This document shows, piece after piece, positions 43,573 to 55,074 of a stretch of 64,000 bases of DNA. Origin of the DNA: Phymorhynchus buccinoides (lineage: Eukaryota > Mollusca > Gastropoda > Neogastropoda > Raphitomidae); the NCBI GenBank assembly GCA_017654935.2, contig CM065695.1:37564169-37628168 (forward strand). Reading direction: 5' to 3'. Under the pieces are notes generated by a model that saw nothing but the letters and a program-made list of their open reading frames with translations, made no database searches and was not told where the DNA came from. Position 1 is the stretch's first letter. Each line of letters begins with the position of its first letter. The position numbers and the translations under genes are program-made.

Positions 43573-45124
43573 CAGTACTCCCCGTTTATAGTAGTCTCGG
43601 TTATAAGAAATTTCGGTTACAGTAAAGGAAAGCACTGGTTCCCGGCCAAAGGTCTACTGTTTTATTACTAAATAGACCTCGGATAGTAGCAACTCGGTTA
43701 TAACAAAAAACCTGCTATAGTAAAGTTACTTTTGGTTCCCCACAGGACTGGCTCCTCGGTTACAATAAAATTAAAAAAATGTCCTCTTCGTGACCTTTGT
43801 AAATACGCCACCAATGTATGGGTCACAGTCTCACCACTCCCCCCACCCACCCATAATAACAACTGGGTTATATTTAAAATTTTAAAAAACTCCTATAGTA
43901 AGGTCATTTGTGGTTCCTCTTCGTTACAATAAAAACAATTGTCCTCTTCATGACCTTTGTAAATACGTCATCAATGCATACGTCACAGTCTCACTACTCC
44001 CTCTACCCACCTTCAACGAAATTGAAAGGCACTCAAAAACATGTTTCTTTCCCCTCATTACTTAGTGGGGGAAAATGAATCCGAAAAAAAATATATATAC
44101 AGCCGAATCCGCTTATAAGAAAACTCGCTTACAATGAAGCAAAAACATTTCCCTGCAGAACTTCTTTTTTCTTATCTATGATCAAAACTGGGATATAAGA
44201 AACTCACTTATAAGAAAACTCGGTTATAAGCAAACAATTTTTTTCTCCCATCCGCAATGGAAACTTGGATATAAGAAATTTATGTCGTACAAGAGAGTTG
44301 GTTTGCAGTTCATTTTCTTATAAGCGAGTTCTATTTACTTATAAGCGAATTACCATTGACAACATTTTCTTAAAGACCCCCCAGATCACGAATAAAAATC
44401 ACGGGTTCCACCTGTTTTCCTTCTTATAGCTGGTACAAAATCTTGTTTTGACCAGGTTTGACTCCCATGCAAATGCCCCCAAATTGAAAACGAAACTTGT
44501 TAAAGGGCAGCCTCAATTTGAAGTTGGGGGAATTTCTATGTGGGTCACAGCTACCCAGAAAAAAACAAGGGATTTAATTGTGTCTTTAAAAGTGAATTGG
44601 ACCTGAACTGAAAGGATGTTCCGAGAAAATTGAAGTCGTTCCAAAAAGGGAAAATTTACATCAAACCAGTTGTGTCACAGACATTCTAAACAGTACAGGC
44701 ACTAGATTACAAGACTAATTGAGTTGTTTTTGTTCCTTTATTCCATACTTTCCTTCAGTATTCTGTGCAAAATAAATGTTGAGCAGAAGAAAAAAATATG
44801 AGTACTTTTGTGTTGGTGGTAGAGAGACAAGGGAAAAAACTTCAAAATGTTTTCTTATATCTGAGTTTCGGATATAAGAAAACTTGGATAAAGAAAAAAA
44901 CATCTCCCTTCGATTTTCTTATAACCGAGTTTTGCTGTATTTTGATTTGATGATGGGTTTATATTTAGTATTTTACGTTAGCTTTGACTTTGAAAAACGT
45001 CATCGGATAAGATAAAAAATACCATCAAAACTTTACTATATCCGAACATCGTTTATAAGAAAAACCTGTTATAGTAAAGGAAAAGCCTTGCTCCCCTGCA
45101 CTTTACTATAAGCGGGGTGTACTG
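43573..45124. mobile_element. pogo/Tc1-like non-autonomous element, TA-flanked
   Basis: Left end CAGTACTCCCCGTTTATAGT and right end ACTATAAGCGGGGTGTACTG are inverted repeats, flanked by TA (43571-43572 and 45125-45126). The 1552-bp interior holds many sub-repeats of the type TCGGTTATAAGAAA in both orientations and no transposase. TIR style and TA target fit pogo/Tigger-like elements. Confidence 0.75.
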
Positions 45125-45224
45125 TATTCGTCTACGAGTTGCTAGGCACTATGTGAGGGAAGGAGGGGGGGGGGGGGTAGCCCCAGGATGATGCTGGTGA
45201 TGGACATGGGGGGGGGGGGGGGGA

Positions 45225-46572
45225 TCATTCTTTGGTGTTGAGGCCTGCTGGCGCGATTGTCCCAAGGTGTTTTATGAGCCAGGATTCACGGAACTTTCTT
45301 TGTGTCATTCCGCCTTTGTTTTGCCATACCGCGGCAACTGTTGCATGACCAAGGGAGTGTCCGGGGCTGTTGAAATGGATTCCAATAGGATCCCTGTACG
45401 ACAGGCGCACGGATCGTAGGTGTTCTGTGTATCTGACGTTCATGACCAAGGGAGTGTCCGGGGCTGTTGAAATGGATTCCAATAGGATCCCTGTACGACA
45501 GGCGCACGGATCGTAGGTGTTCTGTGTATCTGACGTTCAGGGTTCGGTATGTCTCCCCAACGTACAGTTTGTGGCAGAGGAGGCAAGAGATGACGTAGAC
45601 TAGATTAGAGGACTGGCATGTAAAGGAAGAGCGGATGGTGAATTTTCCACAGGGGCCAGTGAATGACGTGTCAGAGTTGAGGAAAGGACAGGTTTTGCAG
45701 TTCTTGTTTTGGCAGGGTTGATTTCCAGGAGGGACAAAAGAGGTTTGGGAGGCTGTTTGAATGGAACTTCGTACCAGCAGATCACGGAGGTTGGTGTCCT
45801 TGCGGAAGGCGATAAGTGGCGGCTTCTGAAAAGTTTTCTGAAGTTGAGGATCATTCTGAAGGATGTGAAAGTTGTTGCACAGGATCTTGCGGACAGCCAT
45901 GTTGTGTGGGTGGTAGGGGAGGACGGTAACAATCCTGTCATTGTGTTGTTCATTTCTTTCGGAATTGAGGGCAGCCATGCGTGTTGTTTTCCGTGCACGT
46001 TCAAGCGCTGCGTGAACAGTGTCCTCAGGGTACTGACGGGAGATAAAGAAAGAAACCATCTCCTCAGCTTGTTTGTCGAAGTCTGTGGCACTGCTGCAAA
46101 TTCTTCTGAGTCTAAGAAACTGTGAGTAGGGTATGCTGTTTCTGGTTGACGTGGGGTGACTGGAAGTATAGAGCAGGTACGAGTGAGAGTCAGTCTGTTT
46201 GTAGAAGACTCTGGTTGCAAGGGTATTGTTGTCAGGCTGGATGGTGATGGTGATGTCAAGGAAAGTGATGGAGGATGTGGATATGGTGTGGGTGAACTGG
46301 AGGGAAGGGTGGAAGTTTGACAGATGGTCAATGAACTTCTCGAGGCAGTCCCTGGAGCAAGTGGCGACTCCTAGGCAGTCGTCAATGAACCGTTTGAACA
46401 GGGTTGGCACTGGACCTGGATATTGGCTGAGGGCTTGGTTTTCGACGTACCCCACAAACAAACACGCGTAACTTGGTCCCATTTTCGTACCCATGGCGAC
46501 CCCTCTAGTTTGTCTGTACGTCTCCGCACCAAACTGTGCCAGAGTATATTTGCTGTTTGTCTGTGTTCATAA
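45225..46572 (-). mobile_element. Penelope-like element fragment (RT plus GIY-YIG endonuclease)
   Basis: The minus frame carries RT motifs QTRGVAMGTKMGPSYACLFV and FKRFIDDCLG, a region FLRLRRICS, a Cys-rich linker (CQNKNCKTCPF) and a GIY-YIG endonuclease start LVYVISCLLCHKLYVGETYR. The end (SWLIKHLGTIAPAGLN) is in another frame because of a 97-bp tandem duplication (45344-45440, 45441-45537). A TGA just upstream of the RT block and the missing N-terminal half make it a 5'-truncated, dead copy. Confidence 0.88.
45344..45537. repeat. 97-bp tandem duplication in the Penelope-like element
   Basis: CATGACCAAGGGAGTGTCCG recurs at 45344 and 45441. Both copies are essentially identical; 97 is not a multiple of 3, so the frame is shifted. 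Confidence 0.93.
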
Positions 46573-46795
46573 AGGCGCGTTCGCCGAAATATCCAGTAGT
46601 TTTGTTTTGTCTTTTGTGAATAAAATAACGTCATTTTACACTTGTCGTGTAGCTGTTTGTTTCTCATAACAGATTTGTTTTAAACTTTATAATAAGAAAA
46701 TCGATAATTTCTCAGTTTTCCTGTGGCAATGAAGGGGTTAAGTGCATGGTTTACAAGTATGTACAGCGTGCTTTCAATCTAGTGCTGCAGCCAAT
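46573..46795. other. Flank of the Penelope-like element
   Basis: No feature except GGGGTTAAG (46734), the possible single end of a TTAA element. Confidence 0.4.
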
Positions 46796-46978
46796 TGGAT
46801 TGGCTCACCCGTTACCCTATGGGGACTTGCCCCAACACCAGCTCTGGTCATCAAATCCATTTGGTGAAGAGACAGAGTATGGGTGTACTTTGGGCAAGGC
46901 TTCTCCACTATAAACAAATTTTAGCCCATCCCACCAGAATAGCTACTGCCCCCCTCTGCTATCTGTCAGTCTTGATCA
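46796..46978 (+). repeat. Interspersed repeat, partner of 5450-5615
   Basis: Shares GGGGAC.TGCCCCAACACCAG, ATCAAATCCATTTGGT and AATAGCTACTGCCC with the 3' flank of gene 1. Confidence 0.6.
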
Positions 46979-47744
46979 GAAACGACAGACTAAACAATGT
47001 GACATACTCAGCGTGCATCTATAGTGTATTTCGTGCACAAACAAAAAGAAAATGTTTCAAAGTACAATAGACGATTTTCGGGAAAAACTAGGGGAGAGCA
47101 CTTCGTGAAAATTAGAGTTGTTTACCTCCATTACTCGGTAAAAAAACCATAGCAACAATGCAACAATGGCGTCGAAGCTTGAAACCGCAAGATGCGAGTC
47201 AGCGACTTGCAAACGTGTTTTTTAAAAGAAAAATTAGGGGTGGCCAGTGGCCACAAACTGATAAAGCTTGCAAAATGTGACGTAAAAATATAAATGACTT
47301 TTTTTTTTAACGACGCACGGTGTTCTAAGTGCTGTATGTATGCACAAACATCAGTATGAGTCGATAGGCAACGAGAGCTGATGGTAGAGTGATTTCCCCT
47401 GTTTGACCGATTGAATTAGGCAAGATCACTCCCACACACCATGAAATTACTCCCCTTAATTATTTCCGAACAATTCCTATTAGCTGTTCTGAAACAAGTC
47501 AGTTATGCTGAAGAGAGGAGGAATTGTGCATTGGTCATGCTTTTGTTTCTGTCTTGCTCTGTTCTGTATTTTACATGGCATGTAGACTAATATGTTTGCA
47601 GAAACTCTCTGGGATCTGTAATTGTGTTGAGCAATATCCTATGGCATTTAAAAATATTTTTGGGTAAAATCATGTATGCAATTAAAATCAATGTTTCCAA
47701 GAAACATGCCTGACATAAGAATATGAATCACTCTCTTTGACTGT
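46979..47744. other. Unclassified intergenic DNA
   Basis: A short MASKLETARCESATCKRVF frame at 47167-47226 starts with the same ATGGCGTC word as the hAT-like exons but is not long enough to call. Confidence 0.4.
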
Positions 47745-47935
47745 CTTTTCTCTTCCTTTTGCTTTCTGTCTTATTTGTCCATTCTTCCCCCATCTTCTGG
47801 AAGTTCTATGCTAGTAACTTCCCCTACTCTGTCACTCTCTTTGACTCTGCCTTTTCTCTTCCTTTTGTTTTCTGGTGTCTACTTTTTCTGCCTTATTGGT
47901 CCATTCTCCTGCATTTTTTCTATAAAACCCTTCCT
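47745..47935 (-). repeat. Decayed coding repeat, EGGGTI..KDPP type, copy 3
   Basis: Two diverged sub-copies of the CCATCTTCTGGAAGTTCTAT / TCACTCTCTTTGACT phrase; corresponds to 26801-26960. Frame broken. Confidence 0.5.
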
Positions 47936-49189
47936 TAGAATTTATGACATGCCAGGTTTTTTTTATTTTATTGTTCACTGGCTTCCAGACGTGAGACCTT
48001 ACGCACTTGAGTGGACACCTGTTGCCAATTCTGCAGTGTATATTTGCCTATATGGGACTATAATTGTTAGTCTATTATAGTCCCTTCAACAGCTATGGTT
48101 ATCTCAGGACTGTATCAGCGTAAAGTTCGACCACGTATAGCAAAACACAGTCAAAACAATGAATATTAACAACGTACAAAAACCTGAAAACATAAAAAAT
48201 ATAGTACAATTCATAGCATAACACTTCCATCATTGTACCCTATAGCACATAATTCGAGACAGTGCTGGAAACGTAAGCCATTCTGCTCTATTTATCGAGT
48301 CCATTTTTTTTTTTAAACAGTAAAAAAGGATAACAAACACATACTAGTAAGCTATAAAATAAAAAAATTAAGGCCATATAATGTTATCATCCAAAATGTT
48401 ACCCGCTTCTCTCATCCCCTGATATTTCTCAGAGTACAATTGAGTATTGTACCAATGCTTGCACATTTAAATCTGAACATCTATGTTACTCTGTATGCTT
48501 CAAGAAAATGATAGTGTTACTGGGTATAAACAGATAGAGAGACACATTAACACACACGCATGGGACATTTGTTGATACAAAGATGGTGGGAACAATACTG
48601 GAGGCAATGCCCGGAGGCAGTGCAACTCCAGTAAAGTCCCGACATGAACACACACAAACAAAAGATGGCTACATCATTTACTTCGGTCAGAACTTGAACC
48701 AAAATTTATATAATGATTACATTATTTTTTAAACACAATGTCTCCAGTTAACAGTTTCACTGTGTCCTAAATATTTTTTTAAAAATTCTTATGGTAATAC
48801 CCTAAAATCAAAATAATGTATCATAATTTATAATGAAAAAAATGTATGCTGGTAGTTGTAAATTTCGAGCTATCTCCCTTGCATTTCATCAAATACAATG
48901 TACTGGGGAAATTCAGGGGAGGTAATTTTGGACTCATTATTAAGTAACACCATTTCAATATATCTACTTTGCTTTGAATCCATCCATTATCTTTGAAATA
49001 ACCGGTGTTCTTTTATTATTCAAAATGTTACTTACATGGATTACGTTAATATGGCTTGCCATTCAGTAACTCTGACACTACGTGCCACAAGTGCAAGGTC
49101 TAAGGAACCATTGTACTTGGTTCCGTTACAATCGGTTCAGTGGTTTAGGTGCTATGAACTGGAACACATTTTGATCACGCACGCACTCA

Positions 49190-49190
<1 letters not shown>
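47936..49190. other. Intergenic DNA with old repeats
   Basis: 48566-48645 is copy 2 of the dyad-rich repeat. About 48860-49010 is an inverted relative of 2925-3130. No gene. Confidence 0.5.
48566..48645. repeat. ~80-nt dyad-rich repeat, copy 2
   Basis: GGGACATTTGTTGATACAAA to AGTAAAGTCCC. The ACTGGAG/CTCCAGT stem is perfect here, 7 bp. Confidence 0.6.
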
Positions 49191-50074
<884 letters not shown>

Positions 50075-50657
50075 GGACATACCCCCTCCCGGACATCCCC
50101 CCCCCCCCCCCCCCCCCCCCCCCCTAGACAATTCCCCCCTAGGACAATCGCCCCAGAGGTCAATTCCCCCCCGCACACCACCCCACCCGGGCCGTTTACA
50201 AAAACCGCAACAGTAACAGCATGTATAATAATTTCATTTTATTTAGCCAAAAATGTCCCGAATAAGCAAAAAGGTAATTGAATGATTAAGACCACGTGTA
50301 TAAGCCAACAGTTAAAGACCCGCCACGTCACGTGTCAAAATCATGGTTTTTACTCTTATAGCTGTTAAGAAATCTTAAGAAATCTTCCAAGCATAAGAGG
50401 GAATGTGACACGTGACGTAGTGGGGGCTCTTTAAGGAGAAAAAACCCTCTTTATGCCCACACAAAAATTATTGTGTGAGTATTCTACTTTTGATGTTTAC
50501 TTTTAAGATTGTGTTCATGGAAGAGCTAATGGGTGGGTATTGTCCTAGGGGGGGATTGTCATTGGTGGAAATTGTCCAGGGGGGAAATATCATAGGGGGG
50601 TTAAGTCCTAGGGGGGAATTGTCTGGGGGAATTGTCCGGGATGGGGGGGGGGGGGGG
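50075..50657. mobile_element. Foldback element with AATTCCCCCC arms
   Basis: The left arm (50075-50165) has repeated GACAATTCCCCCCTAGGAC; the right arm (50535-50657) has the complement GTCCTAGGGGGGGATTGTC several times. The ~370-bp loop contains a separate TTAA MITE. Confidence 0.65.
50312..50434. mobile_element. 123-bp TTAA MITE nested in the foldback element
   Basis: TTAAAGACCCGCCACGTCAC at the left and GTGACGTAGTGGGGGCTCTT then TAA at the right; inner arms contain CACGTGTCA and its complement. A single related end appears at 44371 (TTAAAGACCCCCCAGATCAC). Confidence 0.7.
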
Positions 50658-51334
50658 TGACCTGATGCGATCAATGACACCATGTCCAGAGAGCATGCTG
50701 GCCACTGCATTCATGTATTTGTCTTCATCCTGTGCGTGCTGACTGGCATATCATATCATTTATATCATATCAATTCAGACACTATAGGCTATTTTTCAGT
50801 ATTTTCCCCTCTAGACTTTTTGTGTGTGATTTATTGTTGTGTGGGCAAAAAAAGATTACTACTTAGGCAGTTGCATATTTAGGCATGACGTGCATGTTGA
50901 TGGCAGGCACTGTCTTCTATTAAAAGGAAGTCCGCACCATTGATAGGCTATCTGGTTAGGAAGCTGAATAGATCATCTCCCTTGCGCATCCAGAACAGCA
51001 TAAAATTATACAAAGGTATTCCCTGACTTTAGCAATACATTTCAAAGAGAGAAAGCCGGAGATTGTAAAAAGTTGTGTTTTCCCAAAAAAACTTTATTCC
51101 ACAATCATCCACAAAAGTGAAGAGATAAACTGACAAATCATACACTAACTCTTCACAAACAGCAACAAGACAAAAGTATCGTGAAAGAATTTGCTCTTAG
51201 AAAATAATCCAGATAGTACAATAACATTGGGAAAATATTAAACCAATTCTAAATTAGAGAATAGCATGAACTATGAAAAACTTCCTACGAAAACAAAAGT
51301 GTACTATGTCAAATATCTTTGTCCAGTTTCTTCT
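50658..51334. other. Intergenic DNA
   Basis: TATCATATCATTTATATCATATCA at 50748-50771 is a simple repeat. No gene. Confidence 0.5.
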
Positions 51335-51445
51335 TCTTCTTCTCCTTAGGCAGCCAACTTCAACACGCTGAAGGTTCTGCTGCACTTTAGGGGGTAGTAC
51401 GAAAAAAAGAGAAAAATAGCAAAAGGTAGAGTACAAAGCGAAATA
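51335..51445 (-). repeat. SINE-like (GAA) tail repeat, antisense copy
   Basis: CTTCTTCTTCTCCTTAGGCA and CTGCACTTTAGGGGGTAGTA are the complement of the 8956-9177 repeat end. Confidence 0.7.
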
Positions 51446-51639
51446 ATAACATTATGGGGAAATAGAAAGTAAGAAATGATTGCAAGATAGTCAGGAAATA
51501 ACTGAGTATTTACAGATACACAGTTTACTATGTAGAAAGAATTAATGAAATTTAAAACCGGAAAAAAAAGAGTTAAATATGTAAGGATTTGATTTGTGAA
51601 GGGGGGTTGGGGTGGGTGGGTGTGATAGAGGGAAAGACG

Positions 51640-51785
51640 AGTTAAAGGTCATGCCCGACCGTTAAATGTACCCAGACTGGCCAGGGACACCCGGGCCCCA
51701 CATGATGCATGTCAGTAGAGTGTCATGCACGACCGCTTAGTCCCCCCAGATCAACCGGGGAAACACGGGCCCCACATGATGCATG
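51640..51785. repeat. ~75-bp tandem repeat, ACGGGCCCCACATGATGCATG
   Basis: Two units each with TGC.CGACCG and GGGCCCCACATGATGCATG. Confidence 0.7.
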
Positions 51786-51889
51786 CACAGGAGTATTTGT
51801 ATTTAGGGGACAATACATGCATGCAAAAAAGGGGGGGGGGGCATCTGTTTTTTAGGTGTGGGGATGCAGGGGTTGGAGGTGGGGAGGGG

Positions 51890-52045
51890 AAGGCAGAGGA
51901 ATGGTTGTTTAGTAGAGGTGCTTTTGGAGGCCCCTCTTGAAGGCCACCAAGGACTGGGTGGAGGCAACTTCCTCAGGGAGGCCGTTCCACTGCGGGATAG
52001 TGCGAGGAAAGAAAGTGGACTGTCTGTATTGAGTTCTATGGCTAG
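51890..52045 (-). mobile_element. LINE ORF2 C-terminal fragment, SFFPRTI family
   Basis: The minus strand reads STFFPRTIPQWNGLPEEVAS then LVAFKRGLQKHL. Same family as 27300-27480. Confidence 0.78.
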
Positions 52046-52407
52046 GGATGTTTAATCTACAAAATCCGTCTAATTTCATGGAAGACCAAATTTTCTAAAG
52101 ATAAAGATGTAGAAATGCGCTTAATTGTGGTCACCCATTATCCATTGATCATAATTATTCTTTTTAAATGTCCCGTTTTAACTATCCTCTATAACAATTT
52201 AAAGATAAAAATAGCAAACGTAGGGCCTGTATTATATCATATCATATCATGGCACTATAGGCTTTTCAGCCTTTCGCCCTCTGGATTAAAGAACATCGTT
52301 TACAGCCCTGAGATGATTGACATTGCAAATTGTTCATTTGTTATAATTGATTCATCAGTTGTTGATGAATACACATACATAAGTGTGTGCACGCAAAGAG
52401 ACAGACA

Positions 52408-52468
<61 letters not shown>

Positions 52469-52488
52469 ACACACACACACACACACAC
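52408..52488. repeat. (CA)n microsatellite
   Basis: CA run with one CT interruption. Confidence 0.95.
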
Positions 52489-52489
52489 A

Positions 52490-52777
52490 GCAACAACAAC
52501 AACAACATACGGTATTTATACGGCGCTGAATCTTGATATAAATCAAATCAAAGCGCACACACACGTTAGCATTCATAACGCATTCAAACAAAAATGCAAT
52601 ACAAAGCGAGCACACACGTTTGACATAAATGGTATACAGCAGAAACAGACCTAAAGACAATAGAGAGAGGAGAGAAAGAGAGTGGAGCCTCAATCACGAT
52701 GGAACAGGTGGGTTTTGAGGTTAGATTTGAAGGCTGAGAGGGTCGGTCGCTGACGGAGGGAAAGAGGAAGTTTGTTC

Positions 52778-52785
<8 letters not shown>
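52490..52785 (-). mobile_element. LINE 3' fragment, KSNLKTHLF family
   Basis: The minus strand reads NKLPLSLRQRPTLSAFKSNL then KTHLF and a 3' UTR ending in the ..GGCGCTGAATC terminus near 52510; a (CA)n tract lies at 52782-52849. Confidence 0.8.
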
Positions 52786-52849
<64 letters not shown>

Positions 52850-52850
<1 letters not shown>

Positions 52851-53291
52851 TTTCACATAAGTCATAAGTCTTTATTGTCCATTGGCATTGTACAACGCAC
52901 ATGGAAACTTATCTTTCACCGTGAAAATAAGGTGAGTAATATAAAAATAAAAACATTAAATAAAAGCATGAAGCATAAATTTACATTAAAACAAATATGT
53001 AACTCTCACACCACTGACACCCAATAATTAATCTGCTCTCCGTTATCTTGCTCACTCATCATGCAACCCACCACCACTTCCGCCTTAATTTTTTCCCTTT
53101 TCTTTTCTTTTTTCCTTCCTTTTTTTTTTACCTTCTTTCTTGTTCGCTTTTTTTTCTTTTTTGTTCCCCCTTTTTTGTTTTTGTTAACAGACTTTAAATT
53201 AAATCAATCAAATCAAATCAATGAGCGACAAAATGACTGGTCACTCTACGGAAGGAAGGAAGGCCTTTGAGATCACGGGAAGTAAAATCTT
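52850..53291. other. Upstream flank of gene 4
   Basis: T-rich (53090-53180) and otherwise featureless. Confidence 0.5.
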
Positions 53292-53366
53292 CGGGATCCA
53301 TTATTTCACAGGGCAACAGAAAATGTTACCCGAATAGCGCATTCAAGGTGGGTAATTCCCGAAACT
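53292..53366 (+). promoter_or_regulatory. Conserved upstream block of gene 4
   Basis: CGGGATCCATTATTTCACAG then GGCAACAG, and TTCAAGGTGGGTAATTCCCG then AAACT. Starts 290 bp before the THAP ATG and has the same element order as genes 2 and 3. Confidence 0.6.
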
Positions 53367-53581
53367 TCTTGCTCAAGCCAAAAAAATAATAATGTCGAAG
53401 GCCAACCAAAAGAAAAGCGACCCAGTTGACTGACTCCAGAGGTGCTCTAAAACTTAGAGTACTAGTCTAAAGTAGATCGACATAACATTCATTGTTTTCT
53501 TTGCAAATCCCAGCAGAGGACACAAAAAGGAGAAGGAAAACCTGGCAACCCGTTAGGGTCTGCAGTGGCTACAAATTCAAG

Positions 53582-53688
53582 ATGGCGACTAGTAAAGGAA
53601 GAGGAGGCAAGTGGTGTGCGGCTCCTAGCTGCAATCATTCTGATACGAAAGGATGGAAAATGTATCGGTTCCCAAGAAATGAAGAAAG
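53582..53688 (+). CDS. Gene 4, THAP exon 1
   Basis: ATG 53582 (AAGATGGCG context) opens MATSKGRGGKWCAAPSCNHS and DTKGWKMYRFPRNEE; phase-2 donor AG/GTGAGG. An in-frame ATG at 53492 is upstream but lacks homology to gene 3, so 53582 is preferred. C12-x4-C17 and P31 of the RFP motif fit a THAP finger. Confidence 0.87.
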
Positions 53689-53989
53689 GTGAGGAAAAAG
53701 TAATGTGCACTTCATTAAACTTATTTATACTTTAGATTTATGTTTAGAGAAGTGTTCATAAACTATCTATAAAAGTTTAATAAGACCTCATCTTGACTAA
53801 TGACTGACTTGAGTATTCTCAGTAGTATAGTTACTATAGACAGTATAGTATAGTGTGGGACTGGCTCAAGCCTAAGCCTCACGGCTTATAAACATCCCTT
53901 CATTGACACTGTTTTGTTTGCATAAGCATGCCTTTTATGATTGTAATTCAATCATCATGTTCAAAAAATAGTTGACTAAAATTTTCATC

Positions 53990-54430
53990 TTTGTCAAGGA
54001 GATTTTTGAAAGTATTTAGTGTTGGTGCTCTTTTTAGGTTAGGTGTTAGTAAATTCCAGAGGTTAGCAACCCGATTACTAAAGCAATGGTTACGCCTGTT
54101 AGTATTACAACGCTGTATATGTAATTTTCCCTCTTGATTTCTAGTGCTGTTATATTTCTACTTATAAATGGATAGTGTAAAAAGAGAATCAATGCTAATG
54201 TCATCTAAGTTGTTACAAATTTTGTACATTTGTATAAGGTCTCCCCTAACACGTCTTCCTTTTAATGAATGAAGGTTTAAAAATTTTAATCTATCTTGGT
54301 AATCAAAATCTTTACAACTTTTAACCATCTTGGTTGCTCTCCTCTGTACCCTTTCAATAGAAGGTGACTGACGTTTTAAATATGGGTACCAGATGATATT
54401 ACCATACTCTAAATGTGAACGTACCAATGA
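53990..54430 (-). mobile_element. LINE thumb-region fragment (antisense)
   Basis: The minus strand reads MVRSHLEYGNIIWYPYLKRQ, VQRRATKMVKS and LKGRRVRGDLIQMYKI, the post-RT region of a CR1/Jockey-like LINE. Confidence 0.8.
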
Positions 54431-54687
54431 TTATAGTAATCTAATAATTTGGAACCCTTTTCTGAAAAGACAATCGACTGCAATTGAAACCCTGCCCTCA
54501 CCTTTCTGTTGTGTCAACTCCAGAAATTACATCTAAATATGGATCAACAGTCGATTAAAGATAAAATCTATGCCAAATTTGGTAGGGTTTAGACAAATTT
54601 AAAAAATTTTGTTCTTGTTTTACGATCAAAAATGCACTTTCGCTTCTGTTTTCGCTCGTTTTCGTATTTTAGGCACACCCCTACTAA

Positions 54688-54828
54688 CTATGAGAGTGTG
54701 TATTTTCGGCATTGAGCATGAACCACAAATTTCACTTTTTTGTAGGGATAGGGTTAGGGTTAGGTAAATGGTTCAAGTAAAGAAAGAGTGAAATTTGTGG
54801 TTGTCGCAAATGCACACTCTCATAGTAG
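54688..54828. repeat. Hairpin with telomere-like loop
   Basis: Left arm CTATGAGAGTGTGTATTT..AACCACAAATTTCACTTTTT pairs with right arm AAAGAGTGAAATTTGTGGTT..TGCACACTCTCATAG. The loop contains TAGGGATAGGGTTAGGGTTA, about three TTAGGG-like units. Confidence 0.7.
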
Positions 54829-55074
54829 CGAGCGGCAGATTTGCACGAGCTACACTTTTGACTGCGACAATGCCTACTCCCCCTCTCGCCCCCTCCCATT
54901 CAATCCCGGATTCCCGCATTGAGCTGATCATCCGGGCAGCAAGTCCTTCACACAAGTCTCCTGAATAGTTGGAAACCCCCCACGTTGTAAGCGTCATAAT
55001 CATCAAATTGTTGATGGAGGATGCTATATGGAAGAAGAAGAACCCTAGTTTCGTTGATGAATATGCCACGATGT

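Noticed and set aside
45709..46125. Plus-strand 138-aa frame.
   Set aside because: Antisense of the Penelope-like element, whose motifs are clear on the minus strand.
47167..47226. Short MASKLETARC frame as a third hAT-like exon.
   Set aside because: Only 19 codons, no BED cysteines and no TIRs found around it.
53061..53270. Phe-rich 69-aa frame upstream of gene 4.
   Set aside because: Poly-T-rich sequence without conservation.
54742..54765. Chromosome end from TTAGGG-like repeats.
   Set aside because: Only about three units, inside a hairpin, with genes on both sides.
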